A DNA stretch of 64,000 bases from Datisca glomerata (GCA_003255025.1 QANY01005609.1:481152-545151), one strand, 5' to 3'. Shown: positions 34,641 to 47,240, counted from the first letter of the stretch. A program made the numbers and translations. Notes: generated by a model not told the origin, from the sequence alone.

Positions 34641-35575
34641 TTCATCAAATTCGTAGTAGGGTACAAAAGAAATCTTAAGGGGTTCACCAAAATTTTAAAA
34701 ATCTATTTTTTTGGGTTCACCAAATACGTATGAGGTTCATCAAATGCGTATAAGGGTTCACCGAATATGTATTAGGGTTCATCAAATACTTACAAATTAA
34801 TAAATTTCAGAGGGATTCACCAAATATGTATAGGGGTTCATTAATTTGTACATATTTGGTTAACCCAATTCATATTTGGTGAACTATAGTATGTATTTGA
34901 TGAATATCAGTACATATTTGATGAACCTCTACAACAATTATTAATTATACGTATTTGGAAGGACCTTAGTACGTATTTGGAAGGACCTTAGTACGTATTT
35001 GGTGAACCCTACTACGTATTTGGTGAACCCTACTACGTATTTGGTGAACCCTACTACGTATTTGGTGAACTCTACTACGTATTTGGTGAACTCCTCCAAG
35101 ATTTATTAATTTGTACGTATTTGGTGAACCCCAATACATTAGGGTTTCACCAAATAAGTATTGTGGTTCACGAAATACGTAGTGAGGTTTATCAAATATG
35201 TACAAATTAATAAATTTTGGAGGGATTCACCAAATATGTATTGATGTTCACCAAATACATACTAGAGTTCACCAAATATATACTGTGGTTCATTAAATAC
35301 GTACAAATTAATAATTCTTGGAGGGGTTCGCTAAATATGTACTAAGGTTCATCAAATACATTTTTGGGTTCACCAAATATGTATAAAATTGATTTTGTAA
35401 TTATTTGGTGAACTATTGTACATATTTGGTGAACCCATGTACGTATTTGGTGAACTTCAGTATGTAATTGGTGAACCCCTAAAAAATTATTAATTTGTAC
35501 GTATTTGGTGAATCTCAAACATATTTAGTGAACCCCAGTATGTATTTGGTGAACCCCAGTACGTATTTGGTGAAA
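34641..35575. repeat. Minisatellite of about 21-bp units in alternating orientation
   Basis: The unit 'ggttcaccaaatacgta' (plus short spacer) occurs in four blocks: forward 34641-34840, reverse 34850-35140, forward 35143-35390, reverse 35400-35575. In the first reverse block five units are nearly identical at 21-bp spacing (35000-35090). A spacer 'acaaattaataaatt' also recurs and is inverted with its block. Adjacent blocks are thus mutual inverted repeats of 170-290 bp. The minus-strand ORF 34966-35205, with its VHQIRSR repeats, is a by-product. Confidence 0.85.
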
Positions 35576-35579
35576 AAAA

Positions 35580-37429
35580 ATGATTTGTTACATGTTGGGT
35601 TTTGTATAGCCTAGATTACTTCAAAAATAATCTAAGGATCACAATGACTCAGCATCAATGCTGAAAATTTTTTCCCGGCATGGTAAAGTTTTCCGTGAAA
35701 TTCCCTCTTTTCTAATCAAATTATACTTCACATAGTAATTGTTGTTGAAAACCAATCTACATACATGCATTAAATATCGTTAATTAAACTTATCGTGTAT
35801 TGAATATATAGAAAGATTAATTTTAAGTATAAATTTGCACAAAAAAAATTAAGTATAATTTGTTAAAATCTGTACCAAACTAAAATATGAGAAAACTCAA
35901 CTAATTGCTCAACTAATTGGTGTGAACACTATATATTCTCATTGAAAATATCAAGAATATTAAACATAATTCGTATTAAAATCAAGACTAGGGGATTTTT
36001 TCGGAATTCAAAAATTTCTCTAAAATAAACCCATTTTTAAGTTGTTATAGATGTATGTTTCAGATCTTTTATGACTAAACGACCAAAGAAAAAAGTATGT
36101 TTTTTTTTATTTCTGTTCTAGTCAAATTTTGACCATTTAAATTTATTTCAACTGTTTATATCTGGCAAAAAAACCTCGCCAGTTGAATCTCCATATGGGA
36201 GGGGATTCGTTTCCTGCTGCTTTTGAAGACGAGAAAAACACATCTAGGAGAGCGAAGTTGCAGACAGAGAAATTATATGAAAATATGGGAAATCAAAGCA
36301 CCATGGTTGGATCTTAAGAAATAGGACAAAAAAAATATGAGAGGAAAAGTTAGTAAAATTAGAGGAAAATAGGAGGAAATGAGCAAGATGGAAAAACGCA
36401 TTCTTGTAACTATTTCCCCCTGTATTTTTCAAAGACACCAAATATAATGAAGGTGAAATCCTTTAGACTTTATTCATCTGTTTTCCCTATAGTTTCTAGA
36501 TAGGGATTGATGAGATATCATCAATTAAACAAACAAGTGACAGGTGACGAACATAAGAGTAACACTTGGAACCCAATGACATGAGAGACCTTTTAGGATA
36601 GTGAGATGACACAAATATTCAAGTAACAGAAAAAAATTGGAATTCGGTCAAAGTGGTTTATTTGAATTCGGTCAAAAGACTAGTTAAGAAGAGCCTAAAA
36701 ACCAAGTAACCTCTAGTACTTTATTAATACTATATATAAAAATGTAAAACTTGGAGAATTACTTTTTGACAATATTACCCCTAAATATGTTTGGAATTTT
36801 TTACATTATTCTCAAACTAAAAATTAAATATACAAAGTCATATGAAGAGTTTTTCAATCATTTTATTTTAATTATCACCTTTAAAGACATTTTATTATTA
36901 TTTATTATTACATAAAATATCAAACGATAAATTATAAGTAAATGATAATTCTCAAATTAACAAATTATTTCTATAGCTAGTTAAGTAATTATTTTAGATA
37001 ACATAGTTTACAAGACTATCTTAAAATTTAATAAAAAATTAGTACTTGTTTTATGTATAACTTGTTTTACTCTATTTGAGTCAAGTTGTTTTTTATGGTC
37101 ATATACATCATTCTACCCTCCACATAAAAAATGTTAGTAAGTTAACAAATATAATAGGTCAAGACTCATGCATTGCACGTGATATTTGACTAATTATGTA
37201 AAATGGCTAGTAAAGAAGAGCATATAAATACAACTAAATGTACCGATCAAAAGGCCAACAATACAATACACTTTACCTTGAGCATTGATTTGACAAATTA
37301 CTTTCATTACACGATCTAAATTCATTCGCAAGGATGTCGCTAACCCTTGTAATCCTGTCCACTTAAATTCAAAAAAAATTTGGTGCACTGAATAAGTACT
37401 AAACCGGGAAAAGGGACCTATAGACCGCT
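35580..37429. other. No gene recognised
   Basis: 35590-36170 is AT-rich intergenic sequence. 36170-36430 has more even composition and purine-rich runs but no domain. 36715-37190 begins 'tctagtactttattaatac' and ends near 'gcattgcacgtgatatttgactaa', which weakly suggests a non-autonomous Helitron; that is not established. The ORFs at 36244-36441 and 37194-37388 match nothing known to me. Confidence 0.4.
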
Positions 37430-38550
37430 TAAATATTCAAGAAAATGATTGGCATTATACCAACATGAAGATGCACTTATGTGCAGAATGTTTCCCACCA
37501 GGTTGGACGAGAATGCCTTTAAACGGTACCACTCTCTTCCTTTGTGTTTAGTAACTAACTTTTCTGTTATATATTATGTCTTCTTAAAATAGTACGCAAT
37601 GTACTAGTCCACCATGGAGGACTTCGAGTATCTCCTAACCATATCCCTAAAAAAGGAGGGTCGCTGCTGCATTATACCTGGCGATTTAAAGAAGAAAAGG
37701 GTAAGGTGAAAGATTGTGCCAATCATACGGCAAGACTGGCCTTCAGAAGTGGACTAGATCCAAATTTGTTTTTATTCAAAGAACTATCCAAGGAAAAACC
37801 ATTTAGGATAATGAAAACACTCTTCAGGCCACAGACTTACATCAACCTAGAAGACGAACGAAAAAATATAATGAGATTGTCCAAACAATTGGCTATAACA
37901 CAAGGCAACTCTAGAAAAAAGAGTGTTAGAGCATGAAGTAGTGGGCATGATCACAACAGAAGTGGATGAGATGAGAGGCAACGCGAAGCTGAGGGGCCAA
38001 GCATGAGGGAGATAAGTTACACTCCGCTTACCGTTTCCACGTGTCTGACACTAAAACTCTATACAAATAGAAGTGTCAGTGCTTCTTAGCATAAAAATAA
38101 CAGACATATGACCAATGATTGTCAACTAAGAGACTGGACAATATGCAGCCAAACTCAAGGCCAGACAAGACGTAGAAAAATTAAAATAGGAAAAACGGTA
38201 GAACCATTACGTATTATGGACATTATAATAGCCTTATTGATCTTGAAGGAACAACCAAGAATTATCAAAAAGTCTATGATAAAGAAGCGGCCAAAAGTTA
38301 TGAGAAGCAAAAAGATGACCTCAACAACACGCTCATCGAATTCAATAATATGTACACCAGCCAAACTAGAGGAGACAACAATGCCATGATGGTAGTCACT
38401 ATCCAAATTGGAAACTACTTATTAAGAAGAGTACTAGAGGTAATGGAAATGCCCCGAATGTTCTTTGCCGCTCGACCATGGAGAAAATGTCAGTAGAGCA
38501 ACAAAGCTACAAAATCGTGGGCAACCATTGATCAGATTTAACAGGAAAGT
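37430..38550 (+). pseudogene. Ty3/gypsy (Tat-type) gag relic
   Basis: 37706-37936 reads 'CANHTARLAFRSGLDPNLFLF', then 'PQTYINLEDERKN', the C-terminal part of the gag capsid domain in this group. 38108 onward gives 'TNDCQLRD', equivalent to the 'HGH.T..C..L...' zinc motif, with the first cysteine and histidine pair degraded. Further frames are scrambled up to the F2 LTR boundary at 38553. The element is cut there, and no protease or RT is recognisable. Confidence 0.65.
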
Positions 38551-38552
38551 AA

Positions 38553-40340
38553 CTGTTGGATTGAATTTTTGAACTTTAAGGAAAAATCATTGAACCATGA
38601 ATGTTTCAAGGGTAGAATATCAAAAAAATTTCTAAAACCAGTTTAATCATATTAATATTTAAACCAAATTTACGATTATGCATGCTTAGTTAAACGGATT
38701 CAAAAGTAATAAAAATGATTTATACCATATGTTGTATCAGAGATTTTCTGATTTGGTGGAATCCAATTGATTATCTTGTGTTCTTCGTTCATGTAGAACT
38801 CGAATCAGTTTTCACATCAACCACTCGTAGGATTTAGAAGTATATCTCAATCAGAAATTGAGTGTAAGCTCTCAAAACAACTGGAGAAGAAAAATTGAAT
38901 TTTTCCTTCTCCCTCTTGGTTTTTGGCGGAAACAGTTAGGAAGGGGAGAAAATCTATTTTCTCTGTTATATATAATCACACACTATGTTCAGGATTAAGG
39001 ATGCAACCCTATTACCATCCCTTATATAATAATTACAGAATTTGCACATATACCTCTATATGTTAAATCACCAAAAATTCACCCCCTAATATTTGCTATT
39101 GTCGAAAATTACATATCTCCCTAGAGTCAAAATCATCAATCCAAATTGATACATTAAATTGATATTCATCAATTAATTAATTTATTTTATTTATTAATTA
39201 TATAACAATTAGAAAATAATCAATTAATTAATTTGAACATTAATTACTTGCTCTTCACTAATTATGTGACAACACCCATCACATACGGGTTCAGGAAATA
39301 AACCGTTATCCAAAACACATTTTTAGTCAAACTATAAGATTCAAATACTTGGTGAATTTATCTCCATAAATTACCAACCTATTTAATCTTAACATCGCAG
39401 GACTCCACTATAGGTTCGATACCGAATCAACTCTCGATCCATGCACGCTATATTTTTTGTTGGTGCAAATAAACTCTTTTATTTCACGATCCACATAATA
39501 TATTAACATATTACCCTACGTGAATATCAGTAACAAGAGCGGGATATAAAATTATCATTTTACCCCTCTAGTTATTATTTCCTTAACTCTTTTATTAACT
39601 GTGAATAAGAAACACATAATAGTGAATTGTCTCATGTAGTTCACCATATCTTATTCAATGATTCATTTCATCGAATACTTGGCCAAGTTAATTTATTCAC
39701 ACATTATCAATAAAGCATAAGGTGATACTATTGCATTTGCAATTTTGATACGAATTTTCATATTTGTGAATCACGCAACTCCAACATAATTGAATCACGA
39801 TCCCAACAGTTGAGGTATTGTCCGGTAATTTGAACTCACTTTTTTGGCATATCAAAAATCGTAACTAAGTCAAGTTTCATATTTGCCTCACGATTAAAAT
39901 AATTATGAAAATACCCTTACAGGTGTGACAATAGATTTAGAGCTAGATAAACGGTTTTGCTCTAAACTAATTAGTTATTGGTCTATTCAACATGTTTCAT
40001 AACATGTCTAGGTCAACCGTTAGAATCTCCACTCCCATGCTCCAAGACCAACATTATTTGGTTTAACCTAACAGTCATTATTGGATTCGATTTCCTAGAC
40101 GATCCTAAAACTGCGAATAACGTTCTGACCTATTTCATAAGAGTTTATCTGGAAGACCCCTCAGTCTTTACTCTACTTACATTGACAATAGTTCCAGGAC
40201 TTAAGTAAATTATAAACACACTTTAATTAATAGAAAGACTTTAATTCATTCATTAAATTAAGTAATACAAAATATCTTAGAAATAACTAAATACTTATTA
40301 ATAATTATTACACCATATTTTATGGACATAATTCCAAAGA
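38553..40340 (-). mobile_element. 3' LTR of Copia F2
   Basis: On the minus strand it starts directly after the F2 pol end at about 40340 ('ggaattatgtccataaaatatgg') and ends 'aattcaatccaaca' at 38553. A length of about 1.79 kb fits the long LTRs of this Copia group. The beginning resembles LTR-B ('ttatgcccttaaaatatg'), as expected for relatives. A TATA-like motif lies at 39021-39030 (minus strand 'attatataag'), with a C/T-rich leader below it. The 40700-41005 side joins pol without a gap. Confidence 0.75.
39021..39030 (-). promoter_or_regulatory. TATA-like motif in F2 LTR
   Basis: The minus strand reads 'attatataag', about 470 bases before the LTR 3' end. This is a plausible U3/R boundary promoter. 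Confidence 0.45.
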
Positions 40341-41940
40341 ATCCCCATGCTCTCCAGATGACCATAAAAACTTTATTTCTTAAAGTTTTCGTGAATGGAT
40401 CCGTCAGGTTGTTGACATCAATATGTGTGTTATTACAATATCTCCATGCTGAACAATCTCTCTAATGAGGTGATACTAACGCTCTATGTGTTTGGAACTT
40501 TGTGGCTCCTTGGTTCCTTCAAGTTTGCTACAGCCCCACTGTTATCGTAATAAAGTGTCATGAGCTTATCAACTTCTGGAGTAACTTTTAGAGTCTTCAA
40601 GAACTTTCTAAGCCATACAACCTCCTTAGTAGCTTCACAAACTGCCACATATTCATCTTTCATGATAGAATCAGTTATGAAAGATTGCTTGATACTTCTT
40701 TATACAGCTGCTCTACCATTTAAGATGAACAACGATCCTGAAGTGGACCTCTTAGAATCCTTGTTTTCTTGGAAGTCAGAATCAGTATACCCTGTCATAT
40801 TTAGGTCAGTACCTGAATACAGAAGCATGTAGTTCCTTGTTCTCCTAAGATACTTAAGGATATACTTGACGACATTCCAATGATCGATTAAAGGATTAGA
40901 TTGAAAATGACTCACTGCGTCCACGACGTAGCAAATATCTGGCCTAATGCAAAGCATCGCATACATGAGACTTCCTATGGCTAAGACATAGGGAATCTTT
41001 CTCATGTCTTCCTCTTCTTGAGGAGTTTTAAGAGACTATTCCTTGGAGAGGCTGACTCCATGTCTAATGGGAAGATATCCCTTTTGGAGTCGTGCGTACT
41101 GAAATGATTTATCACCTTAATATAAAATGCTTCAGATAATGTTAATTGTCTGTTCTTCCAATCCTGAAAGAACTATATACCTAGGACAGAGGCAGCTTCT
41201 CCAAGATGCTTCATATCAAATTTCTTTGCAACCAAATCTTGACATGAGAGAATTTTCCTACATCATTTCCAATGAACAGAATATCATCCACGTACAAAAC
41301 CAAAAAAACCACATTCGCTTCGTGTATTAGCTTATATACACAAGGTTCTTCCACTAACTATTCAAAACCAAAGTTCTTATAGTTTCGTCGAATCTGATAT
41401 TCCATGATCGAGACGCTTGCTTAAATCTATAAATGGACTTTAGCAGTTTGTAAACCTTAACCTCTTGGCTTTTCTCTATGAACTCGTCTGGTTAAGCCAT
41501 ATAAATACGCTCTTCAAGATTACCATTCAGAAAATCAATCTTGACGGTCATTTGCCAGATTTCATACTCAAGGGCAGCAACAATAGATAAAAGGTTTTGA
41601 ATGGACTTAAGCATGACCACCAGCGAGAATGTATCATCGTAGTCAATACCTTATTTTTGGGTGTAGCCCTTAGCTACTAGCCTAGCTTTAAATGTCTCCA
41701 CATTTCCATCCAGACCTCTTTTTTCTTATAGATCCATTTACACCCTACGGGTTTTATTCTTTCAGGGGGATCTACAAGTTTCCAAACTCCATTCGAGTAC
41801 ATCGATTGTATCTCAACTTTCATTGCTTCTTGCCATAGATTTGCTTTAGGACCAACCATGGCCTGTGAGCAGGAGACAAGTTCATCATGATCCTTCATTG
41901 AGACTGTTGTTAAGGTATCTCCATAAGACATGTACCTGCC
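40341..41940 (-). pseudogene. F2 reverse transcriptase and RNase H, broken
   Basis: 41677-41931 reads 'SYGDTLTTVS', 'EAMKVEIQSMYSNGVWKL' and 'PVGCKWIYKKK'. The motif equivalent to QMDVK is mutated to QMTVK near 41545. The polymerase box YVDD is intact at 41283-41294, unlike F1. 40700-41005 is open: 'AIGSLMYAMLCIRPDICYV', 'ILKYLRRTRNYMLLY', 'TGYTDSDFQ', 'KRSTSGSLFILNG'. RNase H continues in broken frames to 'NLTDPFTKTL' near 40380 and 'WRAWGF', the usual pol end. Several stops and frameshifts disable it. Confidence 0.9.
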
Positions 41941-43330
41941 AGGCTATCTCAGAATCCTCCCACTACGTCAAGGCTTCATAGGCTCTTGCTCCTGCTATAG
42001 TTCTTCCATTATTGAATAAGAAACAGTTCCAGATTGGGGAGTCAGTGTCCTCCCACTCAATAATTCCTTTAGCATAAGAGTTCTTCCCGGCGTCACACTT
42101 CTTATATAGTCTTCTTAAAAAAATATGCATTCGTACTAACGAAAGTTTGTTGTCGGTCAGACTATAAAAGACATACCCCTTGCGTTCCTTTGTGATATCC
42201 TACAAACATGCATAATTTTGATCGACTGGCTAACTTGTCTGTCTTCGATTTCAGAACTTATGCCAAGCATCCCCATATTCTAAGGTGGTTAACAAATGAC
42301 TTTCGTCCATTCTATCTTTCATATAACGTGCCGGGCACCGTCTTTAACGGAACTTGGTTCACAATATATGATGTTGTTTCAAAGGCATATCCCCATAATG
42401 AATCTAGGAGGGATGAATAACTCATCATAGATCTAACCATATCCATTAGGGTTCGATTTCGTTTTTTCTAACACACCATCTTATTCTAAGGTTCCAGGTG
42501 TAGTAAGTGAGAAATAATACATTCTTCCTTAAGAAAGTCTTCGAACTCTAGCAAGTACTCTCCGCCATGATCAGATCATAATGTTTTGATTTATTTCTCT
42601 AATTTCTTTTCAACCATAGCCTTATACTCTTTGAACTTTTCAAAGGTTTCAGACTTTTGGTACATTAGATAAATATGTCCAAAACGTGAGTAGTCATCAA
42701 TGAACATTATAAAATATTCATAACCTCCTCTTGCTTGGACATTCAATGGCCCGCATATCTCACTATGTACGAGTTTGAGGTATTGAGTGGTTCTTTCACC
42801 CTTCACTGAAAAGGAATCTTAGTCATTTTATCTTCTTTACAAGATTCACATGTGGATAGTGATCCCACATTTAAAGTTTGCAATGGACCATACTTTGCAA
42901 GTCTTTTAATCATGTTCAGGCTAATGTGGTCAAGACGTAAGTGCTACAAATATGTTAGATCGGTTGAGTCAGACTTCAACATTTTACTATCCCTTTGTAA
43001 ATCAATATTTACTCTAGTATCATATATCATTGGAACTATTAGTTTTACATATAACACTTTATTTATCAAATGTGCAATAGTAATTAAGCAATCATCTCTA
43101 AAAATACTAATATCATTATCAATGAAAGTTACAGAAAGTCCTTGCTCAATTAAACTAGTTACTGAAATAAGTTTTTTTTTTCAAAAGTTGGGATATAATA
43201 AACATCTCGTAAAACCATAAAATTGTTATCAAATGACAGTTTAATAGTTCCACTGATACAACGATACTAGTGCTCAATTTCCTCAATGAAAGTTGAACTC
43301 GCCCTCGTCAAGCCTTCTATTTTCCATGAA
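41941..43330 (-). pseudogene. F2 integrase, broken
   Basis: On the minus strand the GAG_pre-integrase part reads 'HLRLDHISLNMIKRLAKYG' and CESCKEDKM (about 42840-42950). 42591-42806 has HSEICGPLNV, where the family has HSDVCG, so the first catalytic aspartate has become glutamate. 'FIMFIDDYSRFGHIYLM' keeps the second aspartate. The third catalytic segment is in broken frames at about 42440-42590, and the C-terminal domain is scrambled. It aligns segment by segment with F1 integrase. Confidence 0.87.
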
Positions 43331-44290
43331 CCCTTGTAGGGAACAACAAATATGGTTAGTAGTTGTAGAGTCTACAATCCAAAAAAAGTATAGTCAGCCA
43401 CACAACAGGCTCAGTAACAAGTACCATACCTTTGGTTTTCAACTCTTTGAGAAACTCCAGGCAGTTGTGTTTCCAATGACCAACGACTCCACAATGATGA
43501 CATTTGTCTTTCGAATTGTCCACTTTCGCAAGGCCCTTGCCTTTCACAGCTTTTGAGTTCTGCTTCTTAGCCTTCTTCAGACCTCTCCTATGTTTCTTTT
43601 TGGTGCCAGAGGTGGAAGGATTTCTTTTAGTAAAGTTTACCTCTCCAATCTTCCACTTGCCCTTCAAAAATAGGGTCTTAGTAGCTTGCAATTCCTTCAT
43701 AAACTTAGGAAGTGAATACCTCAACTTATTCATCAAATAATTAAGTTTGAAGTTCTAAAAAATGTCAGACAGAGTCTCAAGGATCATATGAACTTGTGTC
43801 CCAACATCTACCTCAGCACCAATGATCACCATCTCATTCAGATAACTAATAATTAGTATCAGATATTCTCTAACAGGAGTTCCAGATTTAATCTTGCAGT
43901 TCATGAAGTTTCACACAACTACATGTTTAGCTTGACGACCCTGATCTCTGAACATTTCAGTGATGTCCAGCATCATATCAACGACGGTTTCCATGTTCTG
44001 ATACTACGGTTTCAACATATTGCTAACTGATGCCAAGATGTAACACCTAGAGATCTCATCAGAACTTAGCCAAGAAGCATTGGCATCATTTTCCTATCAA
44101 GTCGATTCAACAATAGGCTCAAGGGACAAGGGGTGGTGAGCAAAAACTTGTGCGTTTTTACCGTTAGCACGATATCAAGATAACATTTCCAATCCATGTA
44201 ATTTTCACCAGTAAGTTTGTTCGCATTTAAGATAGCTGAGAGTGTGGATAGTAACATGATTATCGAAAAGAATAAATAAAGTGGTGTATC
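43331..44290 (-). pseudogene. F2 gag and protease, broken
   Basis: The gag start is near 44255 (MLLSTLSAILNANKLTGENY), parallel to F1 MSLSPLSTILDTNKFNG; the ORF 44066-44305 includes extra upstream codons. The middle is frameshifted. 43356-43736 is open: 'LRYSLPKFMKELQATKTLFL', a lysine-rich region, then an intact zinc knuckle CHHCGVVGHWKHNC at 43461-43502. The protease motif after it reads WIVDSTTTNHIC, so the glycine of DSG is replaced here too, by threonine. Confidence 0.88.
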
Positions 44291-44305
44291 TAAATACTCA
44301 ATCAT

Positions 44306-45655
44306 TTAGGAAAGTATGATTCATGATGCATATATTAATATTTAAAAAACCAATAAAAATTATTTCTTCCATGATGTTACGATCAACAACGATAACTTGT
44401 CTCATCTAAGGATAATGCCCAAGCTACCTCCTATCATATCGAGAGTCCTCCTGTTTGGTTAACGATTCTCAAGATGTCACTACATCTAGATTAACCAAAC
44501 ACCAATGATTTTTGGTTACCTTAGCCCCATTGACTAGCCCCTACAAGGGATTCCAATGTACTTCGATCTAAGTGTTTAATCAGTGCATCGTCTTTAAAGG
44601 TTGCCATGAACTAACAGTCCGTCTATGAACGGTCCTGCCTCACCACTTTCTTCACAAACTTTTGCTCCTTAAGCAACTCGATGACTCAAAGTGATACGAT
44701 TCTCAAGTTTCTCCCACTAAAGAGAGGACTGATAGGGAAGCTCTAAACCATTCCTCGTATCACAATCAAGTTTGTGTTAGAGACCATGGGTACGTTTTAA
44801 CGTAAGCGACCCTCCCACTTAGTTTTTGGAAAAATGAAATTTTTGTTGCTTTTTTATATTTTAACTCTTTATTAATTTTAAATGAAACAAGTTTCAAAAA
44901 TTATAAAATTCTATAAAATTTAAATCATAATTTAAAATTTATAACTTTTATAAAATTTGTATTGTATTTAAATTATAACCTATTACAAATGTAAACTACA
45001 ATGATGTATGTACATGCTACATGAAAAATGATATTGGCATATCCCTATTTCTATATGACATGTTATATGACGATGCGTGATTAATAATAAATCATACATT
45101 CAAAATTAACGTCTCTATGACTAATTTCTAATTACAACTCATAAAAAGAACAATAATTAAATTATAATAATTTAAATATTAGTCTTCATGGCATCTGTAA
45201 TTATCTCATTTGAGAAGTTCCAGTCTCTTGTAACTCTTAACCAATATCAAGTCCCATTATAATTTTCAAGCTTTTATCTAAACCCTTTAATCAATGAACA
45301 CTATTTTCCTAACTAAATAATCCCATCAAATTTTCTTTTTTTTTTAAATTCAAAATTAAAAAGATAAAAAGATAAACTTGATAATTATCTTTTGAATTTA
45401 AATCTCAAAACATAAAAATATAAAATAGATCAGTATCTTTTGAATTTTAATTATCTTTTATCCGTTCAAATTTAAAATTTAAAATTCAAAATTTAAAAGA
45501 TAAAAGATAGGATAAGAGTTTTCACGAAACATCACAGTGTTTCCTGGACCCTAATTATTATTGCTTACGGTTTCACAAACCCTAGTCACTACTTAAAGCA
45601 CGGTAGTAGACAACAAAAATTAAAAGTCTAGAACCTAAATGAATAAGTCCCTAAG
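44306..45655 (-). other. F2 leader (5' UTR), truncated
   Basis: 44330-44830 matches the F1 leader at 14730-15200 in opposite orientation ('gactgttagttcat', 'ggggctagtcaatgg'). 44850-45640 is AT-rich and resembles the long leader of F3 (54290-55690) in composition and in words such as 'gttttgagattt'. There is no LTR or PBS at the 5' side; the element stops at about 45655 against pararetroviral sequence. Confidence 0.65.
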
Positions 45656-45689
45656 GAAGTCAGACAAACCTTAATAATAAACAATCTAA

Positions 45690-47240
45690 TAAAATTAATT
45701 ACCAATATTTTAATTCTCAAATTAGGGAGTATAGTCAGTCCAATATCCCTAGGAGTTCCTTTCATAAATCATCTATTAATAATCAAAATTAAAGGATTCA
45801 AAAATTAGAACAAGAATTAGGAAACTCAAAAAATTTGAATCTAGATACCCTGAACCAAGAATATAAACTAGATTGGAAAACATAACCCAACACAATGATG
45901 GCCCAGCCGATCTTGATAGACGTAATAGGTTTAGAAAAAATATAATATGGACGCAAAAGAATCATACTTGCTGAATGGAAGACATTCATGCAAGAATTTA
46001 GAGTTGATATATTTTTCCTTGAATATATCAAGGATATATTTGAGAAAAGTATTCAAGTAATTTCAAAATATAAAAGAGTCAAGGGAGACTCTAGTGTGGT
46101 AACTACTAGTCATCAACCACCTGAAAAAATCATAATTAATCATAAAAATTCTCAACCTAAAAAAGAATTTATTCATTATGAGAAAACTCTTGATGAAAAA
46201 ATACTTAAAAAGTAGAAATTTTGAAAAACAATATCTCAGAATGAGATAGAGATAGGTTAGAATCTACCTATGAGCCATCTACAATTTATGAATCTTCAAA
46301 AAATACTCGAGAACCATCTTAAGATTTATAAATTAAATCATCTGTTAAGGTTATTGACCAAGATAGTACCTCTCAAATAGATAACCATACGATAAAATCT
46401 ACCTATAAAATTTTCACAATCAATGAACCTTCAAATATTAATAAAATTGAAGAAACATTAAAAAATTTTAAACCTAGTGACTCATCTTATTCTGGTAGGA
46501 TTGATAACCAGAACAATTGTTCAGAATTTGAAAAATTTACTAATGATAAACTTCAAGGACAATAGTTCAAATTCAGAAAGTCATAGAATAGAATCAACCT
46601 ATGAATCTTTCACAATTGATGAATCTTCAAATGTTAACAAAATTGAAGAAAAATTAAAATTAATAAATCATTCTTTGTTAAGGAGTGAACCATAAAACAT
46701 CTTTAATCATTGCTTCTCCTTTCAAGATTGCAAAGTAAGAAGAACCTAATAAAAATTAGTTGAATAACTCACTACACCAATCAAAGTCTAATTACAATAG
46801 ATAAACAATTAGAAAAAATTGAGAATAAGGTTGATGATCTTCATAAATCTGAATCTAGTGAAACTATGGAAGAAAAATCTTTAATAAATCTTTCAGATAA
46901 AACCACTCTAAATATTATTCTCCTTAATAAATAGATTGTTGAAATGCTTCAAGAATTAATAGCAATCAATCAAGATTCAAAAATTCATAGGTCAGAGTCC
47001 ACCTATGAGTCGTTCATAATAAGTGAGTCTCGAAACATTGATAATATTGAAGGATCATTTAAAAATTTAGAATCATTTGAAATTAAATATAAAAAGATTA
47101 TTGATAATATACCTCAAGAATTGAAGGTAATTAATAATTCAGATTCAGAAAATCATAGGTCAGAATCCACCTATGAATCATCCACGATAAGTGAATCTTC
47201 AAACATTAATAATATTGAAGGATCACTTAGAAATTCATAA
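45690..47240 (+). pseudogene. Pararetroviral N-terminal polyprotein region with repeats
   Basis: From about 45690 the frame reads 'SNIPRSSFHKSSINNQ' and continues, with stops, through 'LAEWKTFMQEFRVDIFFL' (45974-46030). The rest is rich in Ser, Asn, Glu and Lys and contains five copies of a repeat of about 23 residues. It may be the C-terminal part of a movement protein plus a linker to the coat protein; no diagnostic movement-protein motif was seen. Open segments are 45988-46215, 46477-46695 and 46944-47240. Confidence 0.5.
46251..47225 (+). repeat. Five copies of a 70-72-bp in-frame protein repeat
   Basis: Copies start near 46251, 46386, 46582, 46986 and 47154. The best three encode 'HR.ESTYESF.I.ESSN..NIE' (46582-46650, 46986-47057, 47154-47225). 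Copy 2 reads 'KSTYKIFTINEPSNINKIEE'. They are separated by 65-335 bp of unique coding sequence, so the repeat is interspersed rather than strictly tandem. Confidence 0.85.

Noticed and set aside
34966..35205. Minus-strand ORF with repeated VHQIRSR
   Set aside because: The 7-residue repeat is the 21-bp minisatellite read in frame; 21 is divisible by three, so the frame stays open by chance.
34641..35575. CRISPR array
   Set aside because: The units are contiguous, diverged and change orientation; there are no equal unique spacers and the genome is that of a plant.
38553..39808. A separate 1.26-kb solo LTR with TGTTGG/CCAACA ends
   Set aside because: The ends look like LTR termini, but the sequence up to 40340 continues smoothly to the F2 pol end and no flanking 5-bp duplication was seen (gtaac versus gttga). 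The whole 38553-40340 was taken as one long LTR.
43293..43740. Plus-strand ORFs over F2 gag
   Set aside because: They are antisense shadows of the minus-strand gag frame with an intact zinc knuckle.
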